Part shown: in pieces, positions 8,745 to 20,700 of the stretch | Layout of the letters: every line of letters starts with the position of its first letter | How positions within the stretch are numbered: position 1 is the stretch's first letter | From: Bilabrum cf. latius | Lineage: Eukaryota; Bigyra: Bicosoecida; Bigyra; Bicosoecida | Direction of reading: 5' to 3' | Assembly (NCBI GenBank): GCA_965178125.1 | Contig: OZ237757.1 | Location: 186,001-250,000 of the forward strand | DNA length: 64,000 bases | Program-made: the position numbers and the translations under genes | Notes under the pieces: generated by a model | What the model was told of the DNA's origin: nothing | The model's database searches: none | The model's input: only the letters and a program-made list of their open reading frames with translations

Positions 8745-11700
8745 TCACTTCCCCCCACCACGCTAAGGTGGTGGAGGCAATCCAACCTTAGGTGGCAGAG
8801 GAAGCCCCCCCACTGTACCAGATTTCCGTGGTGGCGGCGGCATGCCCTTGCTGCCTGATGGCGATGCGCCTGGCTTCGGCGGCGGAGACATACCACCAGC
8901 CTTAGGTGGCGGCGGCAGCTTGCCCCCAACTGACCCGCGAGGTGACGCAGGCTTCGACGATGGTGGCGATGGAGATGCACGACCACTGCCTCGGCTCCCG
9001 CGACTGCCCGACGGAGACGGGGACCGCCGGCCCACAGACGGGGGCTTCCCCGGCGCCTTCTTTGGCACGGCCACTGGCGCTGGCGGCTTGCCCTTGCTGC
9101 CGCCAGTGGCCCCGGGCTTCCCGCTCGGCGGCGGCGGCATGCCCTTGCTGCCTGACGGCGATGCGCCTGGCTTCGGCGGCGGTGACATACCACCAGCCTT
9201 AGGTGGCGGCGGCAGCTTGCCTCCAACTGACCCGCGAGGTGACGCAGGCTTCGACGATGGTGGCGATGGAGATGCACGACCACTGCCTCGGCTCCCGCGA
9301 CTGCCCGACGGAGACGGGGACCGCCGGCCCACAGACGGGGGCTTCCCCGGCGCCTTCTTTGGCACGGCCACTGGCGCTGGCGGCTTGCCCTTGCTGCCGC
9401 CAGTGGCCCCGGGCTTCCCGCTCGGCGGCGGCGGCATGCCCTTGCTGCCTGACGGCGATGCGCCTGGCTTCGGCGGCGGTGACATACCACCAGCCTTAGG
9501 TGGCGGTGGCATACCACCAGCCTTAGGTGGCGGCGGCAGCTTGCCTCCAACTGACCCGCGAGGTGACGCAGGCTTCGACGATGGTGGCGATGGGGATGCG
9601 CGACCACTGCCTCGGCTCCCGCGACTGCCCGACGGAGACGGGGACCGCCGGCCCACAGACGGGGGCTTCCCCGGCGCCTTCTTTGGCACGGCCACTGGCG
9701 CTGGCGGCTTGCCCTTGCTGCCGCCAGTGGCCCCGGGCTTCCCGCTCGGCGGCGGCGGAGACGCACCTGCCGCAGGTGGCGGCGGCATGCCCTTGCTGCC
9801 TGATGGCGATGCGCCTGGCTTCGGCGGCGGCGGCATACCACCAGCCTTAGGTGGCGGCGGCAGCTTGCCCCCAACTGACCCGCGAGGTGACGCAGGCTTC
9901 GACGATGGTGGCGATGGAGATGCACGACCACTGCCTCGGCTCCCGCGACTGCCCGACGGAGACGGGGACCGCCGGCCCACAGACGGGGGCTTCCCCGGCG
10001 CCTTCTTTGGCACGGCCACTGGCGCTGGCGGCTTGCCCTTGCTGCCGCCAGTGGCCCCGGGCTTCCCGCTCGGCGGCGGCGGAGACGCACCTGCCGCAGG
10101 TGGCGGCGGCATGCCCTTGCTGCCTGATGGCGATGCGCCTGGCTTCGGCGGCGGCGGCATACCACCAGCCTTAGGTGGCGGCGGCAGCTTGCCTCCAACT
10201 GACCCGCGAGGTGACGCAGGCTTCGACGATGGTGGCGATGGAGATGCACGACCACTGCCTCGGCTCCCGCGACTGCCCGACGGAGACGGGGACCGCCGGC
10301 CCACAGACGGGGGCTTCCCCGGCGCCTTCTTTGGCACGGCCACTGGCGCTGGCGGCTTGCCCATGCAGCCGCCAGTGGCCCCGGGCTTCCCGCTCGGCGG
10401 CGGCGGAGACGCACCTGCCGCAGGTGGCGGCGGCATGCCCTTGCTGCCTGATGGCGATGCGCCTGGCTTCGGCGGCGGCGGCATACCACCAGCCTTAGGT
10501 GGCGGCGGCATACCACCAGCCTTAGGTGGCGGCGGCAGCTTGCCTCCAACTGACCCGCGAGGTGACGCAGGCTTCGACGATGGTGGCGATGGGGATGCGC
10601 GACCACTGCCTCGGCTCCCGCGACTGCCCGACGGAGACGGGGACCGCCGGCCCACAGACGGGGGCTTCCCCGGCGCCTTCTTTGGCACGGCCACTGGCGC
10701 TGGCGGCTTGCCCTTGCTGCCGCCAGTGGCCCCGGGCTTCCCGCTCGGCGGCGGCGGAGACGCACCTGCCGCAGGTGGCGGCGGCATGCCCTTGCTGCCT
10801 GATGGCGATGCGCCTGGCTTCGGCGGCGGCGGCATACCACCAGCCTTAGGTGGCGACGGCAGCTTGCCCCCAACTGACCCGCGAGGTGACGCAGGCTTCG
10901 ACGATGGTGGCGATGGAGATGCACGACCACTGCCTCGGCTCCCGCGACTGCCCGACGGAGACGGAGACCGCCGGCCCACAGACGGGGGCTTCCCCGGCGC
11001 CTTCTTTGGCACGGCCACTGGCGCTGGCGGCTTGCCCTTGCTGCCGCCAGTGGCCCCGGGCTTCCCGCTCGGCGGCGGCGGCATGCCCTTGCTGCCTGAC
11101 GGCGATGCGCCTGGCTTCGGCGGCGGAGACATACCACCAGCCTTAGGTGGCGGCGGCATACCACCAGCCTTAGGTGGCGGCGGCAGCTTGCCTCCAACTG
11201 ACCCGCGAGGTGACGCAGGCTTCGACGATGGTGGCGATGGGGATGCGCGACCACTGCCTCGGCTCCCGCGACTGCCCGACGGAGACGGGGACCGCCGGCC
11301 CACAGACGGGGGCTTCCCCGGCGCCTTCTTTGGCACGGCCACTGGCGCTGGCGGCTTGCCCTTGCTGCCGCCAGTGGCCCCGGGCTTCCCGCTCGGCGGC
11401 GGCGGCATGCCCTTGCTGCCTGACGGCGATGCGCCTGGCTTCGGCGGCGGAGGCATACCACCAGCCTTAGGTGGCGGAAGTATCGCTGCTCCAAGCAAAG
11501 ATTCGTCGCTTCTCGGTGGTGTCTTGTGGTCCTTATCTGACTGCAGGTCCGCGCCGCTGTGCTTGCGGGGTGACAGTTTCGTGGGCGTCAAGCGCGGGGA
11601 CGTGCGTGGAGAGGATTTGGGGGATGCCGGCTTCCCATCAGGGCTTCCGCTGCCTGTCCGGGTCCGGGGTCGCCGTACACGGGCTACTCTTGCTTTGCCT

Positions 11701-14700
11701 TTGCTTCCTGCTGCATTGGTGGGCGAGTCTCCAGAACCCGTGGATCCCGGAGAGTCGCCCGGCAGGCCTTGCGCCGCTGCAGTGGATAACCCCGGTGGGG
11801 TCGTCTAGACATTCGAGGTGTCTGATGCCTGCCTGCCAGAGGAAGGTGAAGTCTGTGCGGCTGGCGGTGCCATCCCCGGAGGTGGCGGGGGTGTGGAGGG
11901 CGGCGAATCGCCAGTGAGCTTGTCTGTTCCTGACTGTGACCCTTGCACGGGCGAGATAACTTCCTGTGCCAGCCCAGATGCCGCTGGCGACGGAGGGGGA
12001 GGCATGCCAGTGGGAGGAGGCGGAAGATTCCCTCCCCCGTTCCCATCACCACTGCCCCGGATCATACTTGGATCTTTGCCAATGTGTCCAGCGGGCGGGG
12101 GAGGGGGCGTGGACGCGCGAGAGGGCGGGCCGGAGGGCGGCAGGCTCTTCGGTGCCTCGGCAGCGTCGCCCCCGTCCTCCCCCAAGCGGTACCCGACATT
12201 GCTGAGCCTGCTGCTGGAGCTAGCACCAGAGGACGGCAGCCTGCCGCGGGCCTGGAGCTCAGTATCCGTGTCCTTGCTGGCTCCTGCTCGAGCCGCTGCC
12301 ACGAGTTGGGCGAAATCGCTCGGTGGATCAGCGTCTGATGCACCTGGCACGAGAGATCCCAACGCACCATCCTGCGCCAGCCTAGCCTTGGAACTCTCCC
12401 AAGATGCGACCAGTGCACCCACAAAGCGTCCAGATGGCCTGCGCCTCCACCAAGCCGAGTTGCGCGGGCGAGTGCTCTGGTTCGCACCGTCATCCGCAGT
12501 CGCACTCGCATCTTCTGCGCCAATATCTGTGAGCACTCCGCCATCGGTTGCACTGGCTGCGGCACGATCATGCGATGCACCTCTCTGCGAGGGAAAGAGC
12601 TCCTCCCTACCCTCTAAACCGCTATCTGGGGGTGCGCCTGGGTCACCGCCGCCCAGGCGCGACTCGTCGCTGCGGTAGGCTCGTAGCCTGGACAAGCGCC
12701 CATTGCGAGCCGGCGAGGGGGCCTCATCGATCTCCATGCGGGCCCGGGGCTCTGCGCGCGGGCCACCGTGCGATGCACCCTGTGGTGGGACACCGACGGC
12801 ACGCGGGGGCGGGGCCCCGAATGCCAGTGCTGCCGGGCTCGCGCCCGCGTCCACAGTCCCAGCCTCGGCTGCCAGCCCGCTCAGAGTGGGTCCCCTGGGG
12901 GATCGAGGCACTGACCTGGACCTGCGCGAGCGCGCTGCGGGTGCCCCGCCCTTCGATGTGTCTGTCAGACTCGGGGTGCCGCTCCTTGCACTCTATCCGG
13001 GTAGGGAGGCATGTGGGGGCCGTGCGCCGCCCCAGCCATCCGCCCCTGGCGCCCCGTACACCGACCGGAGGGCACGCGGCGCCACGTCTTGCACCCCGAT
13101 GCTCGACCCCCGGGTGGGGACACGGCCCCTGGGGGGCTCCTACAGGGGTGTTAGTGGCGCTGCTGCGAGCGCCTGCAGCGCGGCAGACCCACGCCCAATG
13201 GCCGGGCTGGTTGGAGTAGGCATAACCTCGCGCGATGCAGTCGGATCACTTGAAGAACTATTCTCTAGAGGACTCGCGCCGGAGCTCCAATCCGGGAGAG
13301 ACGGCCTTCTTCTCGGCTTCTTCCTTGATGTAGCTGTTTTACTACCACCCAGGGATGCCGAGGATGCCGCCGTGCCGCCCGCTGCGGTCCCTTCAACCTG
13401 CCCTGTCTGGATGCCGCTACTGCCGTCTTCTACGTCGCGTGCCAGTTCGGCCCTGGCCTTGGCCCACATGCCGTCGAACTCGGCTACTCTATCGCTAGCA
13501 CTAATGGAGACATCAGGGATGCGGGTACGCCGCTTGGGACGGGCCGCTCGGGGTGAAGCCAAGATGTCACTGGCGGCCTGTATCCTGGCCTTGAAGCCCG
13601 AAGGAAGCTCTCCTTGTGCACCTGCTCGCGAGCCGGAGCCAGAGCCAGCGCTCGTCCCGGACGCGTCCTGCTCACGTGTGGTACCGCTGCCTCCAGCCAG
13701 GCCGAGCGCCTCCTTCACAGCGGCCCAGTCGTCCTCGTCCATTACCACGTCTTTCTGCAGGAAAGCGAGCACGCTACCGGGGGAAGGTGGCGGCGGTTCG
13801 CTCTCTCCGCCTGAACCTTCTTTTGCCTCTATTGGAGAAGTGTTTCGCGGCGTAGAAGCCTTGGGAGGCGTGCTGGGTGGCGCTGGCAAATCCGATCCAC
13901 TCTGCCCTCGCTGCTGTTGGGAAGCTACCGCCATCACTGTGCCCGACTCTTTCGTCTGATCAGCTTGAACGGGAGAAATCTCACTGCTTGCAGGGCCTTG
14001 CTTCCCAACCCTTGGCGCAAGCTGTGCCCTCAGTCTGGCCAGCTCTGCCTGAAGCGCCTTGAGCTGTTCCTGCAACTGTGTCGCTCTTGCTGACTCCTCC
14101 TGTGCCTTCGCCGATGCCGCCTGCAATTCAGCGAGCGCATCCGAAGCCTTCTCCGCTGAGCGCGCCGCCTGCGATTTCCAGTCTCTCGCCTCCGTTGCTG
14201 CCTCTGCCTCTCGCACGCGAGCCGCGCCCAGCTCCTGCCTGGCCTCTGCCAGCCGCGACTCTAGACCATCCTGCTCGTTCCTCAACTCGAGCTCCGTTCG
14301 CTGCCAAGCTTCCCGCGCCTCTTGTGCTGCTGATTTAGCCGCAGACAGCTACTGCTACAATTCTTGCTTTCCCTCCTCTGCTGCATCCCCGATTGCCTTT
14401 GACTTGGAGCACGCTGCCTCGAGCTCAACCACTTTGTCCTGCATCTCTTTCACGGCCTTTTCGGCGGCTGTGGCACGCGATAACAACCCCTCGGCCCTTG
14501 CCTTGGCCTCGGCCGCCTCTGCTGCTGCATCGCTCGCAGCCTCGAACGCCACAAGCATTCTCATCTAAGTATCTGACCGCGCCTTCTCCGCCTCGTCCGC
14601 CTGCCCCTGCAGCCGCCTCAGCTCTGCCTTATAACCCTCCACATCCACAGCGCTGTCTTGTGGCGCGACTGGCGGAGCCACTACCTTGCTAGCAGCTGCC

Positions 14701-17700
14701 GTTGCCTACTTTTCAAGCCGGTCTACCCGGTCCTTGAGCTCTTCTACCAGTGCGCGGGATCCGTCCAGCTGCCCTCGTGCATGGTCCAGTTCTCGTTGAA
14801 GGCTCGCAAGGCCCGCCTCTGCCTTCTGGCACTTGGCCTGCCACTGTTCGGTCTGTTCGGCGCTGGCCTCGGCTTCCGATCGAGCTTGCTTGGCATCGTC
14901 TGTAGCAGCTTCTGACTTAGAAAAAGCTTCACGCGCATCGTCGAGGGCCTGCTGCTGCGCCTACTTGGCCTGGCCAGCCGCCCGCCGCAGCTCCTTCAGC
15001 TCCTGCTCGGCCAGTGTCACGCGGTGCTCAGCTTCGGCTGCAGCGGTTTCTGCTGCCGACTTGGCTGCGTTCGCATCCGCTGCCGCCTGTTGCGCAGCAT
15101 TTAGCTCGTTCAGGAGCGATGATCCCGTTTCTGGCTGCGCTGCAGGCCCTTGTTCGGCGCCCTCCCCAGTCGCAACTTCTGCCCTTGCAGCAGGCGGAAT
15201 TGAAACAGAGGCAGATACTCCTGCAGCCGACATGTCGCGCGATACTGCGGCGGATTGCGTGGACTGGTTCTCGTCCTTCCGGGCCCGTCTAAGCGCAGCA
15301 AGGGCCGCACTGGTGCCCTCCAGCTCCTCCTCCAGCTGCATCACGCGGCCCGACAGCCGCTCGTTCTGCTCGCGCACGGCATCCAGCTCCGAGTTCGTGC
15401 TGGCGGTATCTTCTCTGTCGGTGGTGGGTGCCTCTGGTTCAGGACCTTTGTCGACGCCATCCATAATGGAATCAGCCAGTAAGGGTGGGCGTGAGACAGG
15501 GCCAACCATGGGCTAAACTGAGCTGCAATCAAGAGAGCTGGGCCTCTGGTCGTCCGTCTCCCGGCTGTTGACCGCAAGCACGGCATCAGCTGCCTTTCTC
15601 GACGACAAACTGTCAGCCAGAGCCGGGGCCCCTCCTTTCCTCAGCAAGCTCAGCGCCTCCTCCGCAGCAGCCGCCCTGTCAATGGCGGCGTTGCACGCCT
15701 CATTTGCCTCATCTGCCTGCTTCCGCGCCTCTAAGGCGGCTTGGCGAGCCCTGGCAGCTTCCTGCTCCAGCTCGCCCTTCCGCGACTCAGCCTCGTCTGC
15801 GTCTGTTTGAGCCTGCTTGGCCAACGACTCGGCCCTCTCGGCCCTGGCAACGGCTCTCTCAAGCTCCGCTTGGCTGAAGGCATCACTTGCATCGATGCCT
15901 GGTGCTGGGGCTTCCGTGGGTGGCACATGAGCAGTCACAGCTGCGCTAGCCTGTTGTAGCCTAGAGACATTCCTCGCAGCCTCGCTCGCCTTCTGGCGCC
16001 ATTGGGATGCCTATGATTCGGCTGCGTCCAACTTTCTGGCGGCTTCGGACTCATTGGCTTTCGCCTCCTGCAGTGCGTACTGCAGCTCGCCCAGTCTCTT
16101 CTCTAGCGCCCTCACCTAGTCGCCTGTCGCGGCGGCCTTTGCCCGCATGGCATCCGCCGTGCTCTGTGCATCCCCCACTTCCTTCTGCAGCGACTCGCAC
16201 CGGCTGTCGAGCTCTTTGTGCGCCTGTCGCAGAGCATCTCTCTCGCGCTGCGTAGCATCGGCAGCTGCCCCTGCATCGCTAGCCCGCCTCTTTGCCAGAG
16301 ACAGCTCCTCCTCCAGCTGGAGGATGCGGCCCTCCGCCTTGGAGGCCAGCGCACGGGCCTCGCTGAGTGCTGTCGCTTCCGAATCGTGGGCCGCACTGGC
16401 TGCATCTGCGTGCTTCCGCTGCTGCTCCTGTAGCCTGGTGCGCATCTGCTATGCTTCATCTTCCGCTGCCTAGGCTCTCCGAGCATCTCTTTCCTGCGCG
16501 TCTTTAGTGGAGGTCAACTAATGCTGCAACGCCGTTGCTTGGGACTTTGCCTGTTTTACATCGGCTCGTGCGTCCTGCAGCTCGGTTTGGAGCCTCTCCT
16601 AGTCAGCCTGCCGTTGCTTTGACGCTGCCTCGGCCACGTCCCGCGCTGCCTTGGCCTCCAGCAAGGCACTTTCTGCAGCCCGCTCCATCTCTCTGGCAGC
16701 ATCAAGCTCCTGCTTCACCTCTTGCAGATACTCCGCCGCCTCGTCCACTCGTGCCTGCAGCGCCTTGCGCTGCTCCTCCAGCGTGGCGATGCGCACCTCT
16801 GCGGCCCGTCTTGCCGAATCGGCCTCCGAGCGGGCCTGGTCTGCCGCATCCGCGCGAGACCTGGCCGTCTCCGCAGCGTGTTTGAGCGAGACGGCCTCCG
16901 CACGAGCATCGCTGGCGCTCCGCTTGGCCGCGTCCAATTCCAGCTCCAGCTGCTGCACCCTCGACTGGGCCGACTGCAGCTGTACTGCCTCTGCCCCGCG
17001 GGCGGCGGCGCTGCCCGCCGCTTGCTCCTGCGCTTCCGACAGCGACTTGAGCGCTTTTTCCTGCCTCGCATTGGCCGCTTCCACCTCTTTCTCCAGCCCC
17101 TACAGCCTCGCTTCGGCTGCTGCCGCGCGCTCTCTCGCCCTCTGCGCATCCTCCGCCTGCTTGGCCCGCTCCTTGTCAGCCTGTTCCCTCGCGGTGCGCA
17201 CCTGCTCGGCTTGTTCCCTGGCAGCGGCTGCATCCTGGGCGGCACGGGCGCTCGATTTACGGAGGGACTCAAGGGCCTGTTCGTGTTCCCTGGCAGCCTA
17301 GCTCGAGCGGACCTCTGCCTCCCTGCGAGCCTCCGCTGCCTGGGCCTCGGCCGCTCGCTGGGCCTCCTCCAGGGCCTCCTTGCGCTGCCTGAGGGCTTGG
17401 AGCTCGTCACGGAGCGCATCTCTCTGCTGCCGCGCATCCACGAGGGACGCAGTCGCCTGCACCTCGGTCCGCCGTGCAGCCTCCGCGGTGGCCTCGGCGG
17501 CCTTGGCACGCGCCTCTGCGTCAGCCTGCCTGACCCTGGCGTAGTCCGCGTCCTTCTCGGCGGCGACCCTTCTCTTCTCCTCGTCGTCGGCTCGGTCTGC
17601 TTGCCACGAGGCTTTCTCGGTGGCAGCGCCGACGTCGGCTTCCGCTTTCTCGACAGCCCGCTCCATGGCCTGCGTGGCTTCTTCTGCTTGCAGTAGGCTG

Positions 17701-20700
17701 TCCTTTGCAGCTTCGTGCGCTTGCTTTGCATCCTGTCGGGCCATTTCGCTCGCGTGCTGCATCTCGCACGACACGGCCTGCAGGCGTGACACCTCTGCTG
17801 CCATTATTGCGTGCCTCTTCACCACCGCCTTGAGCACCATGGCGAGCAGTGAGTGAAGCGAGAAAGAGGCAGGCGGCAGCAGGCTCCATGCCCCGAGGGA
17901 GCCGGCAGGCACTCCAGCCCCCCCTACGTCCGTTGACATACCTGCAGCACTTCCGTTGGTCGCAGTTGCCTGGCTCTCTGACCTCCTTGACCTCAGCTTT
18001 GCCTCCATGATCGCACCCGCCAGCCCAGCAGCCGCATCCCTGACCTCGTCCCTAATTTGGTCCTCTATTCGCAAGGTCTTCTCCATCTGCTGCTGCTGGG
18101 CCCCAGTCGGCCGGGGCCGGATCAACGGGCCCGTCGTGACCTCGGCGACTGGCACAACGCTGCTGCTGCTGCTGTCACCTGCCCCACTTGCGGCACCTGC
18201 GCCACCATTTGCTGCAGCTGCAGTCGCAGCGCCAGCGGGCGCGTGTTCGCCCCACGCAGAAGCATGTGGGAGCAGCAACGGCATCGGGAACGGCGCATCG
18301 CCGCCAAGCCTTCCTGCAAGCATGATGCTGTGCGCTCCGGAGCCAGTCCCAGCGATGGAGTGCCTTCTGATCCGAACACCCGAGGCCTATTGCCCTCGAT
18401 CTGGTGCTGCTGCTCCTGCACCGCCCAGCACGCCCTCAAAGCCAGACAGGACGGCCTCCAGCTCGGTGCGAGTCGCATCGTCCACGCCGGTCGCCTGAAT
18501 CCGTTTCGCGGCAGCCCGTGCCTTTGCCTTTGCCACACCGCCACCGCCCCCTTTCCTGCCCTTGCCATTCCCTTCTCCATGCTTCGTCTCGGTGTGACCA
18601 CCTGGTCCGGGCAGCCTGACACCAGCAGCGGCAGCCACCAGTGCAAGCGTCCTCGCGGCCTCAGTCTCAGATGCCCATGCCCTGCGCTGCCACTCTGCTA
18701 GCGCCGCGCGAGACCGTTTGGCATCCTCTCTGGCCGTACTGCACTGCGCTGCCTCCTGCAGAGCCCGAGCCTCGGCCTGGCGAGCAGCGGCCGCAGCAGC
18801 CTCGGCAAGGGTCTGCTGCTGCGCCATCACCGCCCGCGCCTCCCTGCCGGCGGCGCCGCCGGCCTCCTCAGCCTCCTCCGCGGCTCGTCTCGCCTTGGCG
18901 GCCTTTGAGGAAGCATCGTCTGCCCTCTCCTTCTCGGCCTGCGCGCGCTTCCTCAGCTCATCCAGCTGGCCCAGTGCCGCTTGTTCCCTGCGAATGGCGA
19001 GCTCCGCCTCCTTCTTGGCGGCTTCAGCCTCCTGCGCCCTGGCTTGCACGGCGGCAGCGGACGCAACGGCTTTGCCGGCCTGCACAGTGGCTCGCCTCTC
19101 CGCCTCATGAGCGCGCTTCCTGCTGGCCTCCAGTTGCTTGAGCAGTCTGGATCGCGAGCGGGTGCCCGCTGGCTCGCGCTTCTTGGATCGCGGAGAGCCC
19201 AACGGAGAGCCAGCGTCTAGGCCAAGTCCTGATGTCCCATCCAGCCCGGACGCCACCGTTTCCGCATCCTCCACCTCTTCGTCCTCTCCATCGATGCTTG
19301 CAGCTTCATCGTCCGAGGAGTCCACTGCCGGGCGGCGCCCCAGCAGAGCTCCCACCGATGCCTGCTTCCGGAGCTGGGCGTGGCCCGCCCTGGCTGACTC
19401 TGCGGCCTGCCTCTCCTCTGCCAGCGCGGCCCGCACCTCTCTCAGCTGCTCCTCCAGCTCGATCGCTCGATCGCGCGCGCCCGCCAGTTCCGACAGCATC
19501 AAATGCTTCTGCACCTCCTCCTGCTGCAGCCTCTGCCTCAGACCCTCCTTCCATTGAGCTGTTTCCTCGTGCAGCTCCGAGACCTCTTGCAGGGCAGATG
19601 CAGCCGCTGCGGCACGATGGGTGGCGACGTCTCGCTGGCTGGTGGTTGCAGCCAGGTCGTCTTCAAGCTGCTTGATGGTGCTATGGGCTGCTTCCAGCTG
19701 TGCCTCCAAAGTGCTGTCGTGCTCCCCACCGGCGCTCGACATGCTTTCACCATGCTGCTGCAAGAGTGCCTGCTGCTCCTCTGCAGCCTCTAGCTACCGG
19801 CTCATATGTGCGGTATTTTCTTTCTCTTCCGCAAGGGATAGCCGCAAGGCTTCGATCTGGGCTTTGAGGCTATCACGTTCACCTGTTGCTGCCTCCCTCG
19901 CTGCCATCGCGTCCTCTGCGGTCGCGAGTGCCTGTGCCGCAGCCTGCTTTGCCTCGTCCACCTGCTACTCCATGCTCTCTCTCTCCTGCTCCCGTGCCGC
20001 AGCCGCCTGCTCTGCATGTTCCTGGCTGGATGCCAGCTGGCCGCGCGCCAGGTCTCGCTCTTTGGTCACAGCTTCGAGGGCATTCCGCAGGTAGTCCGCC
20101 TCTTCCGCCGACGCCTGCAGGGCTGTCTGAAGCATCACATGCTGCCGCTTCAGCTTGGCAGCTTGCAGTCGGACGGAACGGGGCGAAGAGGCGAGGGGTG
20201 ACCCTGGAGCGGATCTCTCATGAGGCGTGCCTTCCGCACTTGCAACCGCGGCAGGCCCAGCAACTTGTCCGTTGCTGGGCGTGGAAGCTGCATCGCTGGC
20301 CTGCGAGCTGCCGCCCTGCAGACTAGTGGATGCTCCGTTCGCAGCCTCGGTCTTCTCTTCTTTGTGCTCCCCGTCCTCACTGTCGTCATCGTCCTCTATC
20401 AGCGTCCTATCCTGCATGGCCTGCAGGATCTGCCTCAGCTCACCATTGGCTCGCTGGGCTTGCTCCAGTCGCGAGACAGGGACCATGCCGCCGGGCGATG
20501 CATGCTAGCGACCCTCGGCTGATTTACGCTCGGCCGACCCAGGCCCACTGCGAGCTGAACTCACTTTGCCGGCGGGCGTAGCGCTGGCTCGCAGCGATTT
20601 ACGCAGGTCCTGCGCCTCCTCCTCGGCGTCGACGAGCATCTGCCTCGCTTCATGCAGCTGCCTGTCCTTTGCATCGGCGATTTCCTTGCTGCGAGCAAGC

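Noticed and set aside
8726-11494. 922-aa minus-strand Arg/His-rich open frame
   Set aside because: A second frame of the same repeat array. It has no continuity with the upstream exon frame, and its composition is typical of an out-of-frame reading.
8842-11808. 988-aa plus-strand open frame rich in Gly-Gly-Gly/Pro-Pro
   Set aside because: It is the antisense of the proline-rich repeat array. The repeat unit happens to lack stops on both strands. The minus strand continues into the coiled-coil gene, the plus strand does not.
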